Shown piece by piece: positions 41,036 through 48,038 of a stretch of 64,000 bases of DNA. A model generated the notes under the pieces. It searched no databases. It saw only the letters and a program-made list of their open reading frames with translations, and was not told where the DNA came from. Origin of the DNA: Rufibacter radiotolerans (GTDB lineage: Bacteria > Bacteroidota > Bacteroidia > Cytophagales > Hymenobacteraceae); assembly GCF_001078055.1 (NCBI RefSeq), contig NZ_CP010777.1, positions 4,617,001-4,681,000 of the forward strand, in the 5' to 3' direction. Each line of letters starts with the position of its first letter. The stretch's first letter is position 1. The translations under genes and the position numbers were made by a program.

Positions 41036-41821
41036 ATGTTATTGCAAAAGATCCAGTCCATAGCCCTCCTAACTGCCCTTTCAGCCGGTTTATTGACCAG
41101 CTGCACCGTAGCTGAAATGTACCAGAGTGACACTCTCCTTCAGACAAACCGGGAGGTGCCCCTGGAAGGCCGCAAATTCATTCGCCTGAAGCAGGATTTT
41201 AAAATTGGAAGCTTTGCTGTGGACGGCGTGCACCGGGGTTGGACCAGGGTTTGGGAACAGGGCCTGGGGCCCCTAGCCTTTAAAAGCGCAAGGCAGCGGT
41301 TTGAATTCACCTTAGTAGACAGCACCGGCGCTTCTACCTATGTCAGTTGCCAGGCAGGGATCAATTCCAGTGAGGTGCAGCTAGGGAAAGTGGTTTCAGT
41401 GAGCCTGGGCGGCGATGACCGCGAAGTGTTTGTAAGCACCCTGCACGTGCCTAACAGCAGCGCCTGGCAGTTGATCACCAAAGACCCGGGCCACCCTTTG
41501 TCGTTCCAGAGCTTTCTGGGCGTTTTGCAGAACGGCGACAAGGAGATCATGGTAGAGCCCGTTTACCGGTACAAGAGCAAGCACCGCGTGGAGGCAGGCG
41601 AGATTCTAGGCTACGAGTTTAAATCTGGGCAAGAAGTCCTGGGCGCGGTTCAGGTGATTAACAAAGGCAAAGTTTGGGTAAACAAGGACCTTGACTTTCA
41701 GGAACAGCGTTTAATCAGCGCCGCCGCCGCGGCCTTACTGCTCTACCAAAAGCTGGAGAATACTATGCCGGCAGAGCCGAACGGCACCAAAATAAAACTG
41801 CCTCTCTCCCTGTTAAAGTAA
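41036..41821 (+). CDS. Hypothetical lipoprotein
   Basis: A 261-residue lipoprotein with a type II signal peptide and lipobox LLTSC (Cys22). The rest is a mixed alpha/beta soluble domain with repeated beta-type stretches (FEFTLVDSTGASTYVSC, VEPVYRYKSKHRV) and no recognised motif; the C-terminus is helical (LISAAAAALLLYQKLEN). I do not recognise the family. It is convergent with the next gene, with stops 13 bases apart. A plausible role is envelope-associated. Confidence 0.7.
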   Translation: MLLQKIQSIALLTALSAGLLTSCTVAEMYQSDTLLQTNREVPLEGRKFIRLKQDFKIGSFAVDGVHRGWTRVWEQGLGPLAFKSARQRFEFTLVDSTGASTYVSCQAGINSSEVQLGKVVSVSLGGDDREVFVSTLHVPNSSAWQLITKDPGHPLSFQSFLGVLQNGDKEIMVEPVYRYKSKHRVEAGEILGYEFKSGQEVLGAVQVINKGKVWVNKDLDFQEQRLISAAAAALLLYQKLENTMPAEPNGTKIKLPLSLLK

Positions 41822-41833
41822 CAGTAGTAGCCT

Positions 41834-42832
41834 CTATTTCAGGGGGATTTCCGGAAACTCAATAAACTCTCCCTCGGGCGTGAAAAGCATGCTCATGGGC
41901 TCCTGCGGATCGCGCAGAATGTCTTCCTGGGTAATGCCCCACTTGGCCCAGACGGTGGCCAGCAATTTGGCGTAGGAACTGTTCTGCCAAGGGTTGAAGA
42001 TCACGTTGGTCACGTCATCAATGAGCGTGTCCATGACCAGGTGGTTGTCTTCTGGTTTGGGGTGCCTAATGAGGTAATCTGGGATCACGTTGAGTAGATA
42101 GGCCGCATAGAACACCCGCGCACTGAACTCAGCGGCCTGGATGGGCTGCAGTTGCCGGGGCTCTACCTGTTCCCATACGCGGCGCATGGCCTGTTTGATC
42201 ATGCCATTGTCCAGCAGGCAGCACACCAACAAGGCGTTATCCAGCCGCAGGCTGAACATCATGGTAGACAGCTCATCCCTGAACTCAAACCTGGACGGTT
42301 CGGCAGAGACGTCTACGTTTACTATAAACAAAGAGCAAGGTAGGAAATCTGGGAACACCATGGGCACCCGTATGGATTGCAGCACCCTAAAGAAGGCCTG
42401 GAACTTCATGAGCATTTTGGGTTGCTCGCTCACGGCGTACTCTGGCTGCACCAGCGGGTTCTGTTCCTTGATCAGTTCGGTGATCAGCGTGCCGTAGAAC
42501 ATTTTCCCCAGCCACTGGAACAGCAGTTTCTCATCTAGCGCCCGTAGTCCGGCCACTCCCCCGGCCAGGGCCTGCTGCACCTTTTCCTCCAGTGGCTGCA
42601 AATGGCTGGTCTGGCAACGGCGGCAACACGGGATCTGTAGTTCCTGGTAAGTGGTCACGCTTTGGTCCAGTAGCCGCAGCGGCTCCTGGGTCAGCCCATA
42701 TTCTTCCATGAGCCAGGCCGGGAACACCGGGGTCTGCTGGTCTTCGGTGATCAGGGTGCCACACAAGAAACAGATTCGGTTGCCAAAGCGCATGCCCTCA
42801 AAAGGATCAAAAATGGTCAGGTGCTGCTGCAT
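41834..42832 (-). CDS. Conserved hypothetical protein with CxxC zinc-ribbon-like N-terminus
   Basis: A 332-residue cytoplasmic-looking protein. The N-terminal part has two cysteine pairs, CFLC (in NRICFLCGTLI) and CCRRC (in LQIPCCRRCQTSHL), which together look like a zinc-binding module resembling that of restriction-type HNH folds, but the downstream HNH residues are absent. The remaining 250 residues show no motif I recognise. I start it at the ATG at 42832 (MQQHLTIFDPF) because an upstream GC-rich extension has no support and the -7 promoter motif at 42862-42869 is well placed for this ATG. Confidence 0.7.
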   Translation of the reverse strand: MQQHLTIFDPFEGMRFGNRICFLCGTLITEDQQTPVFPAWLMEEYGLTQEPLRLLDQSVTTYQELQIPCCRRCQTSHLQPLEEKVQQALAGGVAGLRALDEKLLFQWLGKMFYGTLITELIKEQNPLVQPEYAVSEQPKMLMKFQAFFRVLQSIRVPMVFPDFLPCSLFIVNVDVSAEPSRFEFRDELSTMMFSLRLDNALLVCCLLDNGMIKQAMRRVWEQVEPRQLQPIQAAEFSARVFYAAYLLNVIPDYLIRHPKPEDNHLVMDTLIDDVTNVIFNPWQNSSYAKLLATVWAKWGITQEDILRDPQEPMSMLFTPEGEFIEFPEIPLK

Positions 42833-42861
42833 AGGAGTAAGGGGTAAAGCCTGATGAACGG

Positions 42862-42869
42862 CAAAGATA
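42862..42869 (-). promoter_or_regulatory. Candidate -7 element for the CxxC hypothetical gene
   Basis: CAAAGATA on the plus strand reads TATCTTTG on the minus strand, an exact TAnnTTTG match 30 bases upstream of the ATG at 42832. No clear -33 element at the usual distance. Confidence 0.4.
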
Positions 42870-42982
42870 CATAGCAAATAAGTGAGGCGCACCCCAATCC
42901 TGGGGTGGGGCGCGTTATGTAGGTAATTCTTTAAACCCGGCACAGTACTTGTGAGAAGCACTGTAACTATAAACTACCACCT

Positions 42983-43690
42983 ATGAAAAAAACATCTGCC
43001 TCCGTTTTCGTCCTTCTAATGTTACTGCTGCCCCTTATGGGCCTGGCCCAGCAAAGTGCTATGCCCCCTTTAGTGAGTACCTCTGGCTTGGGCGAAGTGC
43101 GCGTGCAGCCAGACCAGGTGGTCTTCAGAGTGGGCGTGGAGCTCCGGGAGAAGACCCTGGAAGAAACCCGCAAGCAAGCCGACCAACGCACGGCCGCCCT
43201 CATCAGCTATCTAAAGAAGAGCGGTATAGAAGATAAGCACGTGCAGACGGCCTACCTGTCTATTCAGCCAGTGTATAGCGGGGAATACGGCCAGACCACG
43301 CCGCAGTTTTACCAGGCCACCCGCACTATCTCGGTTACGCTCAAGAAGATAGACAATTTTGATGAGCTCATGACCGGCCTCTACAAAGCGGGCGCCAACC
43401 GGGTAGACGGCATCAGTTATGAAACCTCGCAACTACGCAAGTACCAGGACGAAGCCCGTAAGAAAGCAGTGCAGGATGCCCGGCAGAAAGCCGTGTTGCT
43501 GGCCTCTGAGTTAGGCGCCAAAGTAGGCCGTCCGTACCAGATCAACGAGGGCGGCAATGGCGGCCCGCAACCCATGTACTATGCCAAAACGGCCATGCGT
43601 GAAATGTCCATGGATGCCGGCGGCCCCACCCTCGCCCTGGGCGAAATCATTGTCTCTTCTGTGGTAGAGGTGAGTTTTCTGCTGGAGTAA
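42983..43690 (+). CDS. SIMPL-domain (DUF541) periplasmic protein
   Basis: A 235-residue exported protein of the SIMPL family, whose members include periplasmic oxidative-stress-related BP26/YggE-like proteins. A signal peptide ends at about residue 23 (GLAQQ). Domain hallmarks are STSGLGEVRVQPDQVVFRVG at the N-terminus of the mature protein, the helix EKTLEETRKQADQRTAALI and the closing ALGEIIVSSVVEVSFLL. The segment around 190-215 is Gly/Met-rich. The gene stands alone between two longer gaps, and palindrome copy 13 follows it. Confidence 0.85.
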   Translation: MKKTSASVFVLLMLLLPLMGLAQQSAMPPLVSTSGLGEVRVQPDQVVFRVGVELREKTLEETRKQADQRTAALISYLKKSGIEDKHVQTAYLSIQPVYSGEYGQTTPQFYQATRTISVTLKKIDNFDELMTGLYKAGANRVDGISYETSQLRKYQDEARKKAVQDARQKAVLLASELGAKVGRPYQINEGGNGGPQPMYYAKTAMREMSMDAGGPTLALGEIIVSSVVEVSFLLE

Positions 43691-43820
43691 GCCCTTCTTG
43701 GTTACCTGAAATGATTCTTGGCAAGAGGTAAAATTCCAAAAGAGCGCTTGCTTTTGCGGGGTTGCCCCAGTTGGTATCTTCCAGGAAAGGAGGTTTATTT
43801 TTGGGCCTGCATTTTTAATA

Positions 43821-43866
43821 TTGCCGTTTTAAGCCTGTTTTTGCTGAAACAGGCCTAAAACGGCAA
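43821..43866. repeat. Dispersed intergenic palindrome, copy 13
   Basis: TTGCCGTTTTAAGCCTGTTT and AAACAGGCCTAAAACGGCAA pair with one G.U-like mismatch in the middle; outer arm TTGCC pairs exactly with GGCAA. A partial extra half (GGGCCTGCATTTTT) lies at 43803-43816. Confidence 0.85.
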
Positions 43867-43912
43867 CGCCAAACCTAAATTACCCGTCAAGGAATTATTC
43901 TGTTTTTTTGGG

Positions 43913-43920
43913 TACATTTG
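43913..43920 (+). promoter_or_regulatory. -7 element of rnd, placing the transcript start at the ATG
   Basis: TACATTTG is an exact TAnnTTTG match ending 6 bases before the rnd ATG at 43927, so the transcript would start at or next to the start codon. A -33 element is not evident. Confidence 0.4.
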
Positions 43921-43926
43921 AAAATT

Positions 43927-45075
43927 ATGAAGGAACCCGCATTTTTTCTGGAGGGGACACCTGTTTACCTGGTGCAAACCATTGAGGCATTGCAAGCGGC
44001 AGCGGCTCACTTAAGCCAGCGGCCAGAACTTGCCCTAGACCTGGAGTTTGACCAGCACCACTATACGTATGGCTTTACGCTCTGCCTGATTCAGATTTCA
44101 GACGCAGACGCCTGCTTTATCATAGATCCTTTTCCTCTGGATGACCTGCAGCCCCTGTGGGATGTGTTGGAGAACCCGGCCATTGTCAAGATCTTCCACC
44201 ATGCCAACAATGACCTCATGCTCCTGAGCATGCTGGGCTGCCAGGTGCGCACGCTGGTAGACACCGCCGTGGCGGCCAAGGTGCTGAACCATTCCAAGGC
44301 CGCCCTGGGAACCTTGCTGGAAGAGGAACTGGGGCTGCAGCTGGACAAGTCACAGCAGATGAGTAACTGGAACCAGCGGCCGCTAACCCAGCGCCAGCTG
44401 GAGTATGCCGCCCAGGATGTGCTGTACCTGCACCGGCTCAAAAATGCCATGGTGGCCAAGATTGAGGACCTGGGCCGTAAACACTGGCTAGCCGAGGAAG
44501 ACCAGTTGCTGGAGTCTATCACGTACGTAGAGTTGGAAGACCCGCACCTGAGAATCAAGTTCCCGCAGCGGCTCACGTTTCTGCAGCAATTCATTCTCAA
44601 GCCCATCTATGATTTCAGGGACCAGCTGGCCCAGAAATGGAACCTGCCGGCCGGGCAAATCATCAATACCCACGCCTTAATGCAACTGCTCAGCAACCCA
44701 GAGCAGGATATCAATGCCTGGCTTTACCACACCAGAGGTATTCATGGGCGGCTGCAACATGACCGCTTTGAGGAGCAGATTCAGCGTATTGTGGCCGGGT
44801 CCTTAAAAGAAGCCCAGAAACGCAAGATCCCTAACCGGTTGCCGCCTAACCCGTACCCGGCCCGGCTCAAGACCCCTGAGACCGAAGCCCGCCGCGAGTT
44901 GCTGTGCACCGTGCAGCGGGCCCTAGTGGAAAAATACGGCGCCCATACCACGCCCATTCTCCTGGACCAAAGCACCATTACCCACTACAGCCAGACGGGT
45001 GAGCTGCTCATCAGTAAGAAATACGCGCGGGAGGTAGTGCAGGAAACGGCCCAGGAACTGAACATCAATTTGTAA
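43927..45075 (+). CDS. rnd: Ribonuclease D (DEDD exonuclease with HRDC domain)
   Basis: RNase D trims tRNA 3' ends. The 382-residue protein has the DEDD-type 3'-5' exonuclease core: Asp38 and Glu40 in LALDLEFD, Asp96 in HHANNDLML, and Tyr160 with Asp164 in YAAQDVLYL. A C-terminal HRDC-like region follows (FLQQFILKPIYDFRDQLAQ onward). I start at the ATG at 43927; an in-frame TTG three codons upstream would overlap the predicted -7 element. Length is close to bacterial RNase D. Confidence 0.88.
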   Translation: MKEPAFFLEGTPVYLVQTIEALQAAAAHLSQRPELALDLEFDQHHYTYGFTLCLIQISDADACFIIDPFPLDDLQPLWDVLENPAIVKIFHHANNDLMLLSMLGCQVRTLVDTAVAAKVLNHSKAALGTLLEEELGLQLDKSQQMSNWNQRPLTQRQLEYAAQDVLYLHRLKNAMVAKIEDLGRKHWLAEEDQLLESITYVELEDPHLRIKFPQRLTFLQQFILKPIYDFRDQLAQKWNLPAGQIINTHALMQLLSNPEQDINAWLYHTRGIHGRLQHDRFEEQIQRIVAGSLKEAQKRKIPNRLPPNPYPARLKTPETEARRELLCTVQRALVEKYGAHTTPILLDQSTITHYSQTGELLISKKYAREVVQETAQELNINL

Positions 45076-45112
45076 GGGCAGCCGCCGCGCTGCCGTTTTT
45101 GCTTACCCTTTT

Positions 45113-45499
45113 ATGCCTAAGAAGAGTCTTGAGTTTGGATTGTACTCCTGGTTTCCGGGGTACGGCTATTCCAATATTCACCCGGCCAACCGCCGGGAAT
45201 TTGAGTTGCTGGAGCCGCACAACAAAGTGTTTGAGAAAGTGGGCGAGATGAACGGATGGCTGCTGCTGCGGTACTCAGATGAGGAATTCAAGGTGCGGCC
45301 AGACCATTTCGTACCCATTGACTGGTTGCCCTTTACCTTCGGGGAGTGGGTGCGGCCCGCCAACCAACCTACCGGCCCCGTGGCCGAGATCACCGATATC
45401 TATTGGAGCGTGCCCGAAGACGCCCCGTTCTTTGCCCTGCGCATAGGCAAGCAGAAGCTGGACGGTGTCTATCGCCAGGCCCAGCTTCGGCCCGCCTAA
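45113..45499 (+). CDS. Small conserved hypothetical protein
   Basis: A 128-residue soluble protein rich in aromatic residues (GLYSWFPGYGYSNIHPAN, WLPFTFGEWVRPAN) with no signal peptide. The pattern suggests a compact beta-fold, but I do not recognise the family. It lies 37 bases after rnd on the same strand, so it may share its transcript. The start at 45113 is the only reasonable ATG before the conserved-looking part. The function is unknown. Confidence 0.7.
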   Translation: MPKKSLEFGLYSWFPGYGYSNIHPANRREFELLEPHNKVFEKVGEMNGWLLLRYSDEEFKVRPDHFVPIDWLPFTFGEWVRPANQPTGPVAEITDIYWSVPEDAPFFALRIGKQKLDGVYRQAQLRPA

Positions 45500-45715
45500 G
45501 CGCCTCCTCTCCTAGCAGCAACTGGGTTCTCCTTATTACAAGTTTTCAACCGGAGTGATCCAGCAAAGATTTGGAGAAGGTGTTTTCGTTTTATATATTG
45601 ATCCTTGATTTAATAGCGGTTAAGGGTAAAAACCAGGCGTGAAGAAATTAAATTTACGGCCATGGTTTTCTTTTTTGCGTATACATCTCCCAACTAAAAC
45701 CAACTTATAAGCACT

Positions 45716-45937
45716 ATGAAAAAAGTAACCAGCGTAATGGCCGCAGCTGCCTTGGCATTAACCTTTGGCTTTGCTTCCTGCGAGTCAAAAACTGCTCAGA
45801 ATGTAGAAAACACGGCAGAATCTGCTGCGGATGAGGTAGAGGCAGAAGCTGATTCAGCCTTTACTCCTACAGATACTATCACTGTGAAAGAAGAGCCGGT
45901 AAAAGACGGCGTAGCCGATAAAGTAGAGAACCAATAA
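45716..45937 (+). CDS. Small lipoprotein, acidic
   Basis: A 73-residue lipoprotein: a signal peptide with lipobox GFASC (Cys22), then a short tail rich in Glu, Ala, Thr and Val (ENTAESAADEVEAEADSAF, TDTITVKEEP). It carries no domain. Many Bacteroidota encode such small acidic lipoproteins of unknown role. It has its own 216-base upstream region and a strong terminator 18 bases after the stop, so it is monocistronic and real. Confidence 0.82.
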   Translation: MKKVTSVMAAAALALTFGFASCESKTAQNVENTAESAADEVEAEADSAFTPTDTITVKEEPVKDGVADKVENQ

Positions 45938-45955
45938 GGCACCCTACGGTTTAAG

Positions 45956-45999
45956 AAAGCCCTTCTGGTGGAGTCATTTCTGCCAGAAGGGCTTTTTCT
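45956..45999 (+). terminator. Rho-independent terminator after the small lipoprotein gene
   Basis: AAAGCCCTTCTGG (45956-45968) pairs exactly with CCAGAAGGGCTTT (45983-45995), followed by TTCTTTTT. It ends 115 bases before the next gene. Confidence 0.88.
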
Positions 46000-46068
46000 T
46001 TTTATATAGGTTTTAAGAATTAATTAAATTAATTTTTAGCATAGTTATATTAATTGTCAACAAGTTGT

Positions 46069-46076
46069 TATATTTG
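46069..46076 (+). promoter_or_regulatory. Candidate -7 element upstream of the 46114 gene
   Basis: TATATTTG matches TAnnTTTG exactly. The predicted start near 46082 is about 32 bases before the GTG at 46114. The region is AT-rich and no -33 TTTG is found. Confidence 0.35.
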
Positions 46077-46113
46077 TCTCCCTCGTATGATAATTCTTTG
46101 ATAGACCCTGCTT

Positions 46114-46572
46114 GTGAGAATCGCTTGTCAAACCTTGCCGTATGCAAATATCTATGTAGACACCAACCTGCAGGTGATACACGTGGAGTGGAGTGGACTA
46201 GTGCCAAGCTATATCTTCAGGCAAACGGTTACTACCGCACTAGAGCACATTCAACTGCGTGAGCTATACGGGTGTATCTATGACCTTACCAACCTAAAAA
46301 GCATTCAGCAACAGGACCAGGAGTGGCTGATGCATGATGTCTTGCCGCTTCTCTCCAACTCTACCTTGCGCCGGATTGCGTGCTTGGAGTCTCCTAACCA
46401 GATGGGCCAGTTAGACATGATAGACCTGGTGTACTGCGCTGGTCCTACCATCAACTTTAAGTTCCAGTATTTTGAAGACGTGGCCTCGGCCCTGGACTGG
46501 TTAGGCAAAGGCCAGAAGGCCGCCTCTAAATACAAAGTGGCCCAGGAACGCAGCATTATGCCTTTCGCCTAA
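46114..46572 (+). CDS. SpoIIAA/STAS-like hypothetical protein
   Basis: A 152-residue soluble protein. The pattern of alternating short strands and helices (VIHVEWSGLVPSYIFRQTV, GCIYDLTNLKSI, IACLESPNQMGQLDMIDLVY) resembles the SpoIIAA-like/STAS-type fold seen in small regulatory proteins, but no signature motif is present, so this is inference. The GTG at 46114 is the chosen start; no in-frame ATG exists before the conserved part. Its context gives no further clue. Confidence 0.55.
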   Translation: MRIACQTLPYANIYVDTNLQVIHVEWSGLVPSYIFRQTVTTALEHIQLRELYGCIYDLTNLKSIQQQDQEWLMHDVLPLLSNSTLRRIACLESPNQMGQLDMIDLVYCAGPTINFKFQYFEDVASALDWLGKGQKAASKYKVAQERSIMPFA

Positions 46573-46607
46573 AAGGCTACTACCAAATCTCCCTTTTCTT
46601 TTCTGTT

Positions 46608-47831
46608 TTAATTCTCCTTCGGGAAAGCGTAGTCCTCCAGGTACTGGTACTTGGGGCACAGTTTCCCGTTCTGGGCAATGGTGGCGTTACGCAAAACCCC
46701 TTCCTTGTCCTCATTGAACAAGTGAGGCAGCACCTTGTCAATCAACTGCCGGCTAAAATCACGTGACGCGTTTCTGGGCAGTTCGCAGGGCAGGTTGTCT
46801 ACGGCCATCACGGTGATGTTTTTCTCTGAGCTATAGGCCGGTTCCAGTTCACCCGTCTCGGGGTTGTAGTCATAGGCGGGGTCTGCGATGGTAGACACGC
46901 GCTGGGTGCAGGGAATGGAACCGTCCACGTCGCAGGTGATATCGGCTATAGTATTGATCTTGAAATCGGGCTGGCGCATTTCTTCCTTGGTGAACAGAAG
47001 CGGGGCGGCCGGGTTCCAGTAGGCGCAGGCCATCAACAAATCGGTTACCTTAGCAAATTTGGAGAAGGTGGACTGGTACAGGTGCGGGTTCTGGTAAAAG
47101 TCCCTGGAGTCCCAGACCGCAACGTCGGGGCGGGCGTGGTAATCTGAGGAGCGCAGCTGCGTGAACACCGGCTCTGTGAATTCTTTGTACAGATAGTCAA
47201 ACACGGGTACCTGCTTAATGCCCATTCTTTGCAGCACCTCTATCGCGCCTTGGGCCACCCGGCCGCCGCCGGTCACGGCAATCTTGATGCTGGGCAGGTT
47301 CTTCACCTTGAAAAACTCCTCCAGCATGTCTTCCATGTCCAGGCACTCATGGGCGGGCTTCAGGTGGAAGAGGTTCCATTTGCGGCCGTAGGTGAGCAGC
47401 CCGTTATAGGCGCCCACAATGCCGGCCCATCGGCCGAAGGCCACTTCCCGCTCGCCTTCTTTATTGGTGATGGTCTCATAGTCTATGAGCGTGATCTTTT
47501 TTTCCAGAATGGCTTGCAGCAGCTTTTGGTTATGCGGCTGCTTTTTGATAGTATGGGAGAAAAAGAAGTACGTCTTGTTGGGGATGAGCTGGGCAATGGG
47601 CACTTCCTTCACGCCAAACAGCACGTCACAGGTGCTCAGGTCTTCTTTGAGCGGAATGCCTAGGTCTGTGTATTCCTGGTCACTGAAGCAGCGCACCGGG
47701 CTGGGTTGCACCACCAGCTGGGCCTGCGGGAAGGTCTGCAGAATCTCCAGGCATTTCTTGGGCGTGAAGGGTACTCGTTTGTCTACCGGTACCTTGCCTT
47801 CACGCAATACGCCAATCTTTAGTCTTTTCAT
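46608..47831 (-). CDS. NAD(P)-dependent saccharopine dehydrogenase-like / alanine dehydrogenase-like enzyme
   Basis: A 407-residue NAD-dependent oxidoreductase. The N-terminal domain has KIGVLREGKVPVDKRVPFTP, as in alanine dehydrogenase and lysine-forming saccharopine dehydrogenases, and KEVP and FSHTIKKQPHNQ. The central Rossmann motif is IAVTGGGRVAQGAIEVLQ. The C-terminal half (ADITCDVDGSIPCTQR, FSRQLIDKVLPHLF) matches the LYS1-like group. The reaction (lysine/saccharopine or amino acid oxidation) cannot be fixed from the sequence. It is divergent from gcvP, with palindrome copy 14 in the gap. The start at 47831 gives MKRLKIGVLREGK, as expected for the family. Confidence 0.78.
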   Translation of the reverse strand: MKRLKIGVLREGKVPVDKRVPFTPKKCLEILQTFPQAQLVVQPSPVRCFSDQEYTDLGIPLKEDLSTCDVLFGVKEVPIAQLIPNKTYFFFSHTIKKQPHNQKLLQAILEKKITLIDYETITNKEGEREVAFGRWAGIVGAYNGLLTYGRKWNLFHLKPAHECLDMEDMLEEFFKVKNLPSIKIAVTGGGRVAQGAIEVLQRMGIKQVPVFDYLYKEFTEPVFTQLRSSDYHARPDVAVWDSRDFYQNPHLYQSTFSKFAKVTDLLMACAYWNPAAPLLFTKEEMRQPDFKINTIADITCDVDGSIPCTQRVSTIADPAYDYNPETGELEPAYSSEKNITVMAVDNLPCELPRNASRDFSRQLIDKVLPHLFNEDKEGVLRNATIAQNGKLCPKYQYLEDYAFPKEN

Positions 47832-47858
47832 AGGGTGATCAAAAAGAAGCCGTGCGTA

Positions 47859-47898
47859 GCGTTTTAGGGCTACTTTCTTGAAAACAAGGCAGAAACGC
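47859..47898. repeat. Dispersed intergenic palindrome, copy 14
   Basis: GCGTTTTAGGGCTACTTTC returns as GAAAACAAGGCAGAAACGC. The outer GCGTTT/AAACGC pairs; the inner part is diverged. It lies in the divergent gap between the saccharopine-dehydrogenase-like gene and gcvP. Confidence 0.68.
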
Positions 47899-47960
47899 CG
47901 CGGCGGGTTGCCTTGTGCGCAATTTAAGGGCTATGGCTGTAATAAGTGAATTTTAACCTG

Positions 47961-47968
47961 TACTTTTG
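47961..47968 (+). promoter_or_regulatory. Candidate -7 element of gcvP
   Basis: TACTTTTG matches TAnnTTTG. The predicted transcript start near 47974 would leave a leader of about 65 bases. A 10-bp palindrome CAAACGTTTG lies at 47984-47993, just inside that leader, and could be an operator. No glycine-riboswitch structure is evident. Confidence 0.4.
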
Positions 47969-48038
47969 TTAAATCAAATGGGCCAAACGTTTGTTACCTA
48001 ACCAAACAGCCTTACATCTACCTAACTTACAGCTATAA

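Noticed and set aside
47832..48038. A glycine riboswitch before gcvP
   Set aside because: I looked for paired aptamer stems in the leader and found only palindrome copy 14 and a 10-bp palindrome; no riboswitch-like architecture is visible.
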